Source of the DNA: an uncultured Lachnospiraceae bacterium
GTDB lineage: Bacteria; Bacillota; Clostridia; Lachnospirales; Lachnospiraceae
Assembly: GCA_946558465.1 (NCBI GenBank)
Contig: CAMNTM010000006.1
Span: 105,097 to 169,096, forward strand
DNA length: 64,000 nt
Direction of reading: 5' to 3'
Positions 8,722 to 17,167 of this stretch are shown in pieces. Both the position numbers and the translations under genes were made by a program. Within the stretch, counting starts at the first letter, position 1. Every line of letters starts with the position of its first letter. The notes below the pieces were generated by a model that searched no databases, had not been told where the DNA came from, and was given only the letters and a program-made list of their open reading frames with translations.

Positions 8722-9744
8722 TTAATATGCCTTTCCTGACAGAATTTCTTTATAATCCTGATAATTTTTTTCAAGTAAAGCAGGTGTATCCAATCCGTAT
8801 GGACATTTTTCTCTGCATTTTCCGCAATGCAGGCAGTCTTCGATTTTCTTCATTTTTTCCTGTGCCGTTTCAGTAAGCTGTGTTTCTGACGGAGACCGGC
8901 GGATTAAGAGGGACATTCTGGCACAGTTATTGATCTCTATGCCGGCAGGGCACGGCATACAGTAGCCGCAGCCTCTGCAGAAGTCTCCCTTCAGTTCGTC
9001 AAGATCGTGCTGAATGACTGCTTCCAAGTCACCCTCAAGAACAGGTTCGTTTTCCTGATAGGAGAGGAACTCGTCTAATTCGTGCTCACGCTGAATTCCC
9101 CAGATAGGAAGAACGTGGTCGAACTTGAGCATATAGGCATAGGCAGCGGCGGAATTGTTGATTAAACCGCCGGCCAGAGCTTTCATGGCGATAAAGCCCA
9201 TATCGGCTTTTTTACATTTTTCTACAAGTTCAAGCTCCTGTTCTGAAGAAAGATAGCTGAACGGAAACTGGAGAGTGTCATAAAGCCCGCTGTCGACCGC
9301 CTCATGGGCTACGGCCAGGCGGTGGTTTGTGATGGCAATATGCCGGATTTTCCCCTGCCTTTTTGCGTCCAGCATTGCTTCGTAGAGGCCGTCTGCTCCC
9401 TCTGGTCTGGGACAGAAGGGGATGTTGTGGAATTGGTAGATATCTAGATAATCTGTTTTCAGATTACGAAGAGTAGTTTCCAGGTCCTTCCAAAAGTCTG
9501 CAGCATTTTCTGCGCCTGTTTTGGAGGCGAGATAGATTTTGTCTCTTAGGGGTGCGAACGCTTTTCCAAGCTTTTCTTCGCTGTCAGTGTAGAATCTTGC
9601 TGTATCATAGAAATTGATCCCGTGCTCATAGGCTTTGTGCAAAAGATATACAGCTTCCTTTTCTGAAATGCGCTGAATAGGAAGTGCTCCAAAACCGTTC
9701 TTATTTACTGTGATTCCGGTTTTACCTAAGGTGATGGTTCTCAT
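8722..9744 (-). CDS. Aldo/keto reductase fused to a two-cluster ferredoxin domain
   Basis: 340 residues from ATG 9744; that start is 7 nt from AGGAGAG, while the ATG at 9750 is too close and the frame further upstream has no ribosome site. The first 240 residues are an aldo/keto reductase barrel: NFYDTARFYTDSEEKLG with the catalytic Asp/Tyr region, the catalytic Lys in LASKTG, and the His in IYQFHNI. The C-terminal part has two cysteine groups, CRGCGYCMPCP and CLHCGKCREKCP, expected to hold [4Fe-4S] clusters. This fusion is common in anaerobes; the natural substrate is unknown. Confidence 0.9.
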   Translation of the reverse strand: MRTITLGKTGITVNKNGFGALPIQRISEKEAVYLLHKAYEHGINFYDTARFYTDSEEKLGKAFAPLRDKIYLASKTGAENAADFWKDLETTLRNLKTDYLDIYQFHNIPFCPRPEGADGLYEAMLDAKRQGKIRHIAITNHRLAVAHEAVDSGLYDTLQFPFSYLSSEQELELVEKCKKADMGFIAMKALAGGLINNSAAAYAYMLKFDHVLPIWGIQREHELDEFLSYQENEPVLEGDLEAVIQHDLDELKGDFCRGCGYCMPCPAGIEINNCARMSLLIRRSPSETQLTETAQEKMKKIEDCLHCGKCREKCPYGLDTPALLEKNYQDYKEILSGKAY

Positions 9745-9958
9745 AGTCATACTCTCCTTTTTACATTTATTTCCTAGAAACAACGAGCCAAACAGCCATG
9801 TCTGCAGGATATTTGCCCGAAATTTTTTGGATTTTGTCTGTTTTGTCAATAATATTATTGTAACATAAAATGTATTCCAGATGGCAGCCAGCCTTTAAAA
9901 ATATGAAAAAGTATGGTAGAATGTCCACATGGCAAAATAGTAAAGGAGTTTAACAGGT

Positions 9959-11350
9959 ATGGATTTGGTTAATATTAAAGACTTATACAGACACAAGGAG
10001 GAATATCTGAATAAAGAAATTACGGTAGGGGGCTGGGTGCGCAGCATCCGTGATTCGAGAGCATTTGGCTTTATAGTAGTAAATGACGGCACATTTTTCG
10101 AGCCGCTTCAAATTGTATATCATAATGAGATGGACAATTTTGAAGAAATATCCAGGTTAAATGTAGGGGCAGCGATTATTGTGACAGGTACGCTTGTTGC
10201 AACACCACAGGCAAAGCAGCCCTTTGAGATACAGGCAGATAAGGTGGAGGTAGAAGGGACGTCTGCACCGGATTATCCACTTCAGAAGAAGCGCCACAGC
10301 TTTGAATATCTGCGTACTATTTCCCATCTCCGTCCGAGAACAAACACTTTCCAGGCAGTGTTCCGTGTGCGCTCTTTGACGGCATATGCGCTTCACAGGT
10401 TTTTCCAGGAAAGAGGATTCGTATATGTGCATACGCCGATTATTACCGGAAGTGACTGTGAAGGAGCCGGTGAGATGTTCCGTGTCACAACGATGGATAT
10501 GGAAAATGTTCCTCGTACTGAAGAGGGCGTTGTTGATTATTCACAGGATTTCTTTGGGAAGGAGACAAGCCTTACTGTAAGCGGACAGTTGAATGGTGAG
10601 ACCTATGCGCAGGCATTTAAAAATATTTATACATTTGGTCCGACGTTTAGGGCAGAGAATTCCAATACAACCAGACATGCGGCGGAATTTTGGATGCTGG
10701 AGCCGGAGATGGCGTTTGCTGATCTTGAGGATGACATGGACTTGGCAGAGGCGATGCTGAAATATGTTATTAATTATGTGATGGAGCAGGCGCCGGAGGA
10801 GATGAATTTCTTCAATTCATTTGTAGATAAGGGGCTTTTAGAGCGTCTGAATAACGTGGCGACTTCGGATTTCGCAAGAATTACTTATACGGAGGCAGTT
10901 TCGATATTAGAGAAAAATAACGATAAATTCGAATATAAGGTATCCTGGGGGACAGACCTGCAGACCGAGCATGAGCGTCATCTGACTGAGGAAGTGTTTA
11001 AAAGGCCGGTATTTGTTACCGATTATCCAAAGGATATTAAGGCATTTTATATGAAGCAGAACGATGACGGCCGGACAGTGGCGGCGGTAGATTGTCTCGT
11101 TCCAGGGATAGGCGAGATCATCGGAGGAAGTCAGAGAGAAGATGATTTCGGAAAGCTTGAGGCCAGGATGAAAGAACTGGGATTAAAGCAAGAAGATTAC
11201 GGTTTTTATATGGATCTTAGAAAATACGGTTCCACGAGACATTCCGGGTTCGGATTAGGGTTTGAAAGGTGTATTATGTACCTTACCGGGATGAGCAATA
11301 TTCGAGACGTAGTGCCTTTCCCAAGAACAGTAAATAATTGCGAATTGTAG
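9959..11350 (+). CDS. asnS: Asparagine--tRNA ligase
   Basis: 463 residues, the normal length. N-terminal OB-fold anticodon-binding domain (about 1-110: [19 protein letters not shown]), then the class IIb catalytic core with motif 2 ([20 protein letters not shown]) and motif 3 ([20 protein letters not shown]). The Asn-type ending [11 protein letters not shown] supports AsnRS over AspRS. It charges tRNA-Asn with asparagine in the cytoplasm. ATG 9959 follows AAAGGAG; a TAGAAT-like -10 lies about 35 nt upstream. No T-box leader is present. REP-like palindrome 4 begins 3 nt after the stop. Confidence 0.96.
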   Translation: MDLVNIKDLYRHKEEYLNKEITVGGWVRSIRDSRAFGFIVVNDGTFFEPLQIVYHNEMDNFEEISRLNVGAAIIVTGTLVATPQAKQPFEIQADKVEVEGTSAPDYPLQKKRHSFEYLRTISHLRPRTNTFQAVFRVRSLTAYALHRFFQERGFVYVHTPIITGSDCEGAGEMFRVTTMDMENVPRTEEGVVDYSQDFFGKETSLTVSGQLNGETYAQAFKNIYTFGPTFRAENSNTTRHAAEFWMLEPEMAFADLEDDMDLAEAMLKYVINYVMEQAPEEMNFFNSFVDKGLLERLNNVATSDFARITYTEAVSILEKNNDKFEYKVSWGTDLQTEHERHLTEEVFKRPVFVTDYPKDIKAFYMKQNDDGRTVAAVDCLVPGIGEIIGGSQREDDFGKLEARMKELGLKQEDYGFYMDLRKYGSTRHSGFGLGFERCIMYLTGMSNIRDVVPFPRTVNNCEL

Positions 11351-11352
11351 TC

Positions 11353-11386
11353 AGGGACGGGGTATTTTTAAAAATACCCCGTCCCC
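11353..11386. repeat. REP-like palindrome 4
   Basis: Arms AGGGACGGGGTA / TACCCCGTCCCC (one mismatch at the outer base), self-complementary loop TTTTTAAAAA, so nearly the whole 34 nt can pair. It sits 3 nt after asnS and only 16 nt before the next start codon, leaving no room for a separate promoter. Confidence 0.93.
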
Positions 11387-11402
11387 AACATAGGAGTTTT
11401 GT

Positions 11403-12092
11403 ATGAATATTTTAGTAGTTGACGATGAGAAGGAAATTGCAGATGTTATAGAGTTGTATCTAAAAAATGATCAGTACAATGTATTAAAATTTTATACTGG
11501 TGAGGAGGCATTAAAATGTATTCGAAATACCAGAATTGAGCTTGCTATTCTGGACATAATGCTTCCGGATGTGGATGGCTTTCAGATTCTTAAGCAGATT
11601 CGTGAGAAGTATACGTTTCCGGTTATCATGCTTACGGCTAAGACGGAGTATATTGACAAGATTACAGGACTTACGCTTGGCGCTGACGACTATATTCCGA
11701 AGCCTTTCAATCCGCTGGAGCTGGTTGCCCGCGTAAAGGCGCAGATCCGGCGCTCTACACAGTATAACGACGGAGTCAGGGAAGAGGGAAATATTATTGA
11801 TTTCGGCGGATTGTTCTTGGACAGGAACTCTCATGAGTGTGTTTATAATGAAATTCCGCTTACGCTTACTCCTATTGAATTCGATATTTTGTGGCTTTTG
11901 TGTGAGAACCGGGGAAAGGTTATCAGTTCAGAGGAGCTTTTCGAGAAGGTGTGGAATGAAAAGTATTATAAAAACAGCAACAATACTGTAATGGTCCATA
12001 TCAGACATCTTCGGGAAAAAATGAGCGGACCTACCGGGAAATCTGATTTTATCAAAACAGTATGGGGAGTAGGGTATAAGGTTGAAGAATAA
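11403..12092 (+). CDS. OmpR-family response regulator (VanR-like)
   Basis: 229 residues. Receiver with VDDEKE acidic pair, phospho-acceptor Asp in LAILDIMLPDVDG (about residue 52), and KPFNPLELVARV. The C-terminal winged helix (LTPIEFDILWLL, VMVHIRHLREKM) ends WGVGYKVEE. The ribosome site TAGGAG is wedged between REP-like palindrome 4 and the ATG. The downstream kinase gene overlaps its end by 11 nt, so they are coupled. Transcription must either read through the palindrome from asnS or start inside it. Confidence 0.92.
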   Translation: MNILVVDDEKEIADVIELYLKNDQYNVLKFYTGEEALKCIRNTRIELAILDIMLPDVDGFQILKQIREKYTFPVIMLTAKTEYIDKITGLTLGADDYIPKPFNPLELVARVKAQIRRSTQYNDGVREEGNIIDFGGLFLDRNSHECVYNEIPLTLTPIEFDILWLLCENRGKVISSEELFEKVWNEKYYKNSNNTVMVHIRHLREKMSGPTGKSDFIKTVWGVGYKVEE

Positions 12093-13344
12093 CTATCGAA
12101 AGTTAAAATTCAGTATTTTGCTGCAGACAGTGCTTGTTACTGCATTGACTGTATTTGTCGGCGGGTTTTTGCTGGATTATGTGATTGACGGGGTATATAA
12201 TGACAGCTTTGCCGAGGTCTTTGTGGAGTTTTTTACATCACTCCATATGAAAGAGGAGACGGCAATTCATTTATATTGGAGTCTTATAGGAAATAATAAG
12301 ACATTTTATATGATTGTCGGCTTTCTTCTTCTTTTTGCATTGTTTTTTTATGTAGCACTGTCGAAGATGACAAAATATCTGGATCAGATGGGAGAGGGAA
12401 TCGAAAATATTGTTTCGGAGTCAACGGAGCCTATTCGTCTGATCACGGAGCTTAAACCGATTGAGATCCGGTTAAATGAGATAAAGGCGACGCTTAAGCG
12501 GCAGGAGCTTGAGTCGGAGGAAAGTGAAAAAAAGAAAAGTGATCTGGTGCTTTTTCTTGCCCATGATTTGAAAACGCCTCTTACTTCTATTGTGGCATAT
12601 CTGAGTATGTTGGATGGCCAGCCTGATATGCCTGCGCAGGAACGTGAGAAATACACGCATATTGCCCTGGAAAAATCCCTGCGTCTTGGAGAGCTGATTA
12701 ATGAATTCTTTGATATCACTCGTTATAACTTTCAGAACATGGAGCTTGAGAGAGTAGAAATCAATTTGTCAATGATGCTGGAACAGCTGGCCGATGAGCT
12801 GTACGGGGTTCTTCAGGGGAAGCATTTGACCTGTGAGGTGGATGTAGAGGAAAATCTGATGGTATATGGAGATCCGGACAAGCTGGCCAGAGTGTTTGAT
12901 AATATTTTGAGAAATGCAATTGCATATTGTTATGAAGACACGAAGATCGAGATTGGTGCCCAGATGAAGAAAGCAGATGTAGAAATTATATTTACGAACA
13001 GAGGCGACAGAATTCCTGGCGCTATGCTTCAGACGATTTTCGAAAAGTTCTACCGGGTAGATAATTCCCGCTCAAGCGGAACCGGAGGCGCAGGCCTGGG
13101 ACTTGCCATAGCAAAAGAAATTGTAGAAATGCACGGAGGACTGATTCGTGCCAGGAGTGATGACAATAAGACTCAGTTTATTGTAACATTACCGTCAAAA
13201 AATCAAGAAAAGGAAGAACCGCATGAAATTCATACACATCGCAGACGTACATTTAGGGGCAAATCCGTACATTGGAAACGCCAGGCGGGGAAATCGGGCA
13301 AGGGAAATATGGAACAGCCTGGAAAAGGTGCTGGTGATATGTGA
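12082..13344 (+). CDS. Sensor histidine kinase (VanS-like) with an overrunning C-terminus
   Basis: 420 residues from a TTG start that overlaps the regulator gene; no other start fits. Two membrane segments (about residues 9-31 and 72-93) flank a short outer loop. HisKA carries His in LFLAHDLKTPLTSI (near 160), with N box NILRNAIAY and G boxes GTGGAGLGLAIAKEI. The catalytic domain ends near LPSK (about residue 373). The last 45 residues are basic, unlike the family, and overlap the next gene by 122 nt in another frame. One extra A in the A6 run at 13197-13202 would end the protein at a TGA overlapping the next ATG (ATGA), so a 1-nt deletion is likely. Confidence 0.88.
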   Translation: MKNNYRKLKFSILLQTVLVTALTVFVGGFLLDYVIDGVYNDSFAEVFVEFFTSLHMKEETAIHLYWSLIGNNKTFYMIVGFLLLFALFFYVALSKMTKYLDQMGEGIENIVSESTEPIRLITELKPIEIRLNEIKATLKRQELESEESEKKKSDLVLFLAHDLKTPLTSIVAYLSMLDGQPDMPAQEREKYTHIALEKSLRLGELINEFFDITRYNFQNMELERVEINLSMMLEQLADELYGVLQGKHLTCEVDVEENLMVYGDPDKLARVFDNILRNAIAYCYEDTKIEIGAQMKKADVEIIFTNRGDRIPGAMLQTIFEKFYRVDNSRSSGTGGAGLGLAIAKEIVEMHGGLIRARSDDNKTQFIVTLPSKNQEKEEPHEIHTHRRRTFRGKSVHWKRQAGKSGKGNMEQPGKGAGDM

Positions 13345-14278
13345 GGAGCAGCAGATAGATGTACTCTTGATTGCCGGGGACCTGTTTCACCGTCAGCCGC
13401 TTAAAAGGGAGCTTAAAGAGCTGGATTATCTTTTTTCAAGGTTGTCACATACCCAGGTTGTGATCATTGCAGGTAATCATGATTATCTAAAAACGGACTC
13501 CTATTACCGTACATTTCAGTGGGCGGAAAATGTCCACATGATTTTAAGCTCCCAGTTGTCCTGTGTGGAGATTAAGGAATATTCGCTTGCAGTATACGGC
13601 TTAAGCTATGACAGACGGGAAATTGAAGAGGAAGCTTATGCAGATGCATTTCCGCAGAAACGTCAGAAATTTGAAATTCTGCTTGCCCATGGGGGAGATG
13701 AGAAACATATTCCAATAAAGAAGGAAGCTTTATTAGAGCTGGGATATGATTATATTGCAATGGGGCATATTCATAAGCCGCAGCAAATCTATCCCGGCAG
13801 GATAGCCTATGCAGGAGCGCTGGAACCGACGGACAAAAATGATACAGGTATGCACGGATATATTTATGGGGAGTTATCTGAGAAGGGATGCCGTACAAAG
13901 TTTGTTCAGGCAGCGTCAAGAGAGTATATACATATGGAGATACAGGTATCCGAGGAAATGAGCGGGCATGCTTTGAAAGAGGCAGTCAGCCGGCAGATAG
14001 AGGAGAAGGGACAGGAAAATATATATAAGATCACACTGACAGGCTTCCGGGAACCGGATACTTTGTTCGATTTAAGTCAGATGGATCCTTTTGGAAATGT
14101 GATTCAGATGCTTGACGATACGAGACCTTCTTATGATTTTGCCAGACTCAAGGCGGGAAACAGGGAAAATATTTTGGGACAATTTATCGAAAGTCTGGAG
14201 GACAGTGATAAAGACAGCATGGAATATCAGGCATTGTGTGAAGGAGTACATGCTTTGATGGAGACGAGAAGAGGATAA
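13223..14278 (+). CDS. SbcD/YhaO-like DNA repair metallophosphoesterase
   Basis: 351 residues. Metallophosphoesterase motifs in order: IHIADVHLGAN, AGDLFHR, AGNHDY, LLAHGGDEKH and MGHIHKP supply the Asp/His/Asn ligands for two metal ions. Residues after about 260 form the capping region. Such proteins act as Mn-dependent DNA exo/endonucleases with an SbcC/Rad50-type ATPase. AGGAAG precedes ATG 13223. The start lies inside the end of the kinase gene, and the ATPase partner follows 1 nt after the stop. Confidence 0.9.
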   Translation: MKFIHIADVHLGANPYIGNARRGNRAREIWNSLEKVLVICEEQQIDVLLIAGDLFHRQPLKRELKELDYLFSRLSHTQVVIIAGNHDYLKTDSYYRTFQWAENVHMILSSQLSCVEIKEYSLAVYGLSYDRREIEEEAYADAFPQKRQKFEILLAHGGDEKHIPIKKEALLELGYDYIAMGHIHKPQQIYPGRIAYAGALEPTDKNDTGMHGYIYGELSEKGCRTKFVQAASREYIHMEIQVSEEMSGHALKEAVSRQIEEKGQENIYKITLTGFREPDTLFDLSQMDPFGNVIQMLDDTRPSYDFARLKAGNRENILGQFIESLEDSDKDSMEYQALCEGVHALMETRRG

Positions 14279-14279
14279 T

Positions 14280-15836
14280 ATGAAAATCTGTGAATTACTG
14301 CTTAAAAATTTTGGGAAATTTACGAATAAGCGTATTTCCTTTGCCGAAGGCATACACATTTTATATGGGGAAAATGAGTCGGGGAAATCAACGGTACATA
14401 CCTTTATAAGAGGGATGCTGTTTGGAATAGAGCGAGGGCGGGGAAGAGCCGCAGCAGGCGATACATTTTCACAGTATGAGCCGTGGGAAAATCCGAACTA
14501 TTATTCCGGGACAATGCAGCTTGAGTCAGGAGGAAAGCATTTTATCATTGACAGGAACTTTGATAAATATTCGAAAAGTGTATCTGTCGTGTGTCAAGAA
14601 GATGGAGAGGAGCTGTCAGTAAAGGATGGGGATTTGGATATGCTTCTTGACGGCCTGATGCCTTCAAGCTATGATAATACAATTTCAATCGCGCAGCTTA
14701 AGGAGCGGCCGGGAGTGTCACTGGCTGTGGAGCTTAAGAATTACGCGGCGAATTATTATGTGGCAGGTGACAGTGATCTGGATTTGGAACGGGCATTTGC
14801 TAAGCTGGAGGAGCGTAAAAAGGAAGCGGATCGAGAGAGCCGGGAGGCACTGCGGAAAAAACAAGAAGAGCGGGAACGGCTTGAGCAGGAGATTTCCTAT
14901 GTGTGGAGAGATATACACAGGCTTTCACAGGAACAGGAAAGATTAGGGGAAGAAATTGCCTGTCGTAAAGAGCGCCGGGAGCCGGAGGATCTGGAGGTAA
15001 GACGGGTGATTGACGAGATACGGCCTCCCAAGTGGCGTATACATCCAGTGGAAATACTGGTATTTGCGGCGGCGCTGGTGATTTCCTTTATATTGATTCC
15101 CAAGCCCTTCAGTTATTTTGTAACAATCGTGCTTTTTTTATGCTGTCTGATCTATGTGTGGAACCGGCTGAAGGTAGGAAAGCAGGAAGAGAAGACAGAG
15201 CCGGAAAAGATTCTTGAAGAGATTACTCCTGAGGAGGAAAAAATTCCTCTTATGCGGCTTATATGGGAGCAGGAGCGGGGAGCAGAAGAGCTTCGGGAGA
15301 AACAGGTCCGGTACAGTAATCTTCAAGAGCAGCTGGAAGAACTTGATGAAGTGACAGAGGAACAGAAAAAATGTGACAGACAGAAAATGGCGGCACAGTT
15401 CGCAGTACAGAGACTGAAGGAGCTTTCAGATGAGCTTGGGAAAAAACTCCGGAAGGAACTGAATACAAGAGCTTCCGAGATAATTTCAGCGGTGACCGGA
15501 GGAAAATACACCCGGCTTATAATTGATGAAGGTCTTGAAATGAGTCTTCTATGTGGAGGAAAAAGGATTTCTGCCGGACAAGTAAGCCGCGGGACGATTC
15601 ATCAGGTATATTTCGCCCTTCGGATGGCGGCGGAAGATATACTGCACCGGGAGGAATATCCGGTTATTTTAGATGATACCTTTGTATGCTATGATGATAT
15701 GAGACTTGAGCGGACACTTCAGTGGCTGTATGAGAATAAAAAGCAAGTGTTGATTTTTACATGTCAGAAGAGGGAAGAAGAAGCACTTGAACGGCTGGGA
15801 ATACCGTATATGAAGCATGAATTAGGGACAGGGTAA
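14280..15836 (+). CDS. YhaN-like (SbcC/Rad50-type) ATPase with a membrane hairpin
   Basis: 518 residues, much shorter than Bacillus YhaN (about 960). Walker A GENESGKSTVH (near residue 33), then coiled coil with many Glu/Arg (about 175-245), two hydrophobic segments close together (about 257-295), more coiled coil, then the ABC-type C-lobe with signature SAGQVSRGT, Walker B PVILDDTF and a D-loop region. The membrane hairpin replaces the zinc-hook tip of true Rad50 proteins. It probably works with the nuclease encoded upstream. The last residues (LGTG) and stop codon come from the accessory arm of a REP-like element (15825-15836). Confidence 0.85.
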   Translation: MKICELLLKNFGKFTNKRISFAEGIHILYGENESGKSTVHTFIRGMLFGIERGRGRAAAGDTFSQYEPWENPNYYSGTMQLESGGKHFIIDRNFDKYSKSVSVVCQEDGEELSVKDGDLDMLLDGLMPSSYDNTISIAQLKERPGVSLAVELKNYAANYYVAGDSDLDLERAFAKLEERKKEADRESREALRKKQEERERLEQEISYVWRDIHRLSQEQERLGEEIACRKERREPEDLEVRRVIDEIRPPKWRIHPVEILVFAAALVISFILIPKPFSYFVTIVLFLCCLIYVWNRLKVGKQEEKTEPEKILEEITPEEEKIPLMRLIWEQERGAEELREKQVRYSNLQEQLEELDEVTEEQKKCDRQKMAAQFAVQRLKELSDELGKKLRKELNTRASEIISAVTGGKYTRLIIDEGLEMSLLCGGKRISAGQVSRGTIHQVYFALRMAAEDILHREEYPVILDDTFVCYDDMRLERTLQWLYENKKQVLIFTCQKREEEALERLGIPYMKHELGTG

Positions 15837-15879
15837 AATTGAATTGGGGACGGGGTAAAATGAGAAATACCCCGTCCCC
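15825..15879 (+). repeat. REP-like palindrome 5 with accessory arm
   Basis: Core palindrome 15846-15879 with perfect 12-nt arms and loop AAATGAGAAA. Accessory arm GGGACAGGG at 15825-15833 lies on the left and overlaps the 3' end of the YhaN-like gene, supplying its Gly-Thr-Gly codons; the stop TAA (15834-15836) follows directly. Confidence 0.94.
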
Positions 15880-15998
15880 AATATTAAAAATTCACAGAAT
15901 CTTAAGAGAATATTCTATTCTTTTGAAATCCCCGTTTTGTTAAACTCCTACTATAAATACAAGCACGAAACGTGCAAAAAAGCAGGAGGTATGAAAAA

Positions 15999-17087
15999 AT
16001 GAAAATGAAACTCAGAAGAGTGCTTGCAGTGCTTATGTGTATGACATTTGTGCTCGCAATGGCAGCAGGATGCAGCAGTGGTTCCGATTCGGCTGATTCG
16101 GATGCAAAGGAGGCAGGTGATTCTGCAGCAGATGCAGCAGATGGAGCCGGTGTGGATATTAAGGACGCGAAGGTAGGTATTTCTATCTATCAGTTCTCTG
16201 ATAACTTCATGACTCTGTATCGTACAGAGCTGGTTCGTTACATGGTTGATGAGCTGGGCTTCACGGAGTCCAACATCACTGTTCAGGATGGTAAGAATGA
16301 CCAGGCAGAGCAGACAAACCAGATTAATAACTTCATCACAAGTGGTGTAGACATTATGATTCTGAATCTTGTTCAGTCTTCTTCTGCTCCGCAGGTAACA
16401 GATATGTGTAAAGAAGCTGGAATTCCGGTAGTATACATCAACCGCCAGCCAGATGAGAGTGAATCTGACAGATGGACATCTGAGGGAATCAAGGCTACAT
16501 ATATCGGAGCTGATGCAAGACAGTCAGGTACTTATCAGGGTGAGGAAATCGCTGAGACAGAGAACAAGGGCGACATCAACGGTGACGGCAAAGTCAGCTA
16601 CATCATGGTTCAGGGAGATCCGGAAAATATCGATGCACAGTATAGAACCGAGTTTTCCATCAAAGCTCTTGAGGATGCCGGAATGGAGACAGAGGAGCTT
16701 CTTCTTCAGAGAGGTGACTGGGATCAGGCAAAGGGACAGCAGATTACACAGGACGCGCTGACACAGTTTGGTGATGATGTTGAGGTTGTATTCTGTAATA
16801 ATGATGCTATGGCGCTTGGTGCTCTTCAGGCGATTCAGGCAGCAGGCAGAACCGTAGGCAAGGACATCTATCTTGTAGGTGTTGACGCGTTGACAGATGC
16901 TGTACAGAATATTGTTGACGGAAAATTTACAGGTACTGTATTTAATGATTACTTTGGACAGGCTCAGGGAGCAGCTGATCTTGCAGTTAAGTTCTTGAAC
17001 GGCGAAGAAGTAGGCGCAATCAACATGGTTGACTATATTAAGGTTACACCAGAAAATGCAGAAGAGATTCTTGAGAAAATTAAATAA
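15999..17087 (+). CDS. mglB: Galactose/glucose-type ABC transporter substrate-binding lipoprotein
   Basis: 362 residues from ATG 15999, about 10 nt after AGGAGG; an upstream GTG lacks a ribosome site. Lipoprotein signal with lipobox MAAGC (Cys near residue 24), then an acidic Ser/Asp-rich tether. The periplasmic-binding fold (Peripla_BP_4) has MglB hallmarks: ISIYQFSDNFM at the sugar site, VVYINRQP, and a calcium loop DINGDGKVSYIMVQGD. It should bind galactose, glucose or a related sugar and deliver it to the MglA/MglC importer encoded next. A perfect GCACG-AAA-CGTGC palindrome (15963-15975) lies upstream and may be an operator. Confidence 0.93.
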   Translation: MKMKLRRVLAVLMCMTFVLAMAAGCSSGSDSADSDAKEAGDSAADAADGAGVDIKDAKVGISIYQFSDNFMTLYRTELVRYMVDELGFTESNITVQDGKNDQAEQTNQINNFITSGVDIMILNLVQSSSAPQVTDMCKEAGIPVVYINRQPDESESDRWTSEGIKATYIGADARQSGTYQGEEIAETENKGDINGDGKVSYIMVQGDPENIDAQYRTEFSIKALEDAGMETEELLLQRGDWDQAKGQQITQDALTQFGDDVEVVFCNNDAMALGALQAIQAAGRTVGKDIYLVGVDALTDAVQNIVDGKFTGTVFNDYFGQAQGAADLAVKFLNGEEVGAINMVDYIKVTPENAEEILEKIK

Positions 17088-17111
17088 TTAAATATCGAAA
17101 GAAATGTATGA

Positions 17112-17144
17112 AAATCAGGTGTGTGCATTGCACACATCTGATTT
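17112..17144 (+). other. Intercistronic hairpin between mglB and mglA
   Basis: A 15-bp stem with one G-T pair (AAATCAGGTGTGTGC with its complement). It has no following T run. In sugar ABC operons such hairpins often protect the binding-protein message from decay and so raise its level over the ATPase and permease; that role is inferred. Confidence 0.7.
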
Positions 17145-17167
17145 CGTAAAAGGAAAGGAGAGAGAGG

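Noticed and set aside
9850..9958. T-box leader for asnS
   Set aside because: The region is about 110 nt and lacks the AGGGTGG motif and terminator.
15952..15957. TATAAA as -10 of an mglB promoter
   Set aside because: No -35 at usable spacing; TTGAAA lies 23 nt away. The true promoter may need the regulator, so I did not annotate it.
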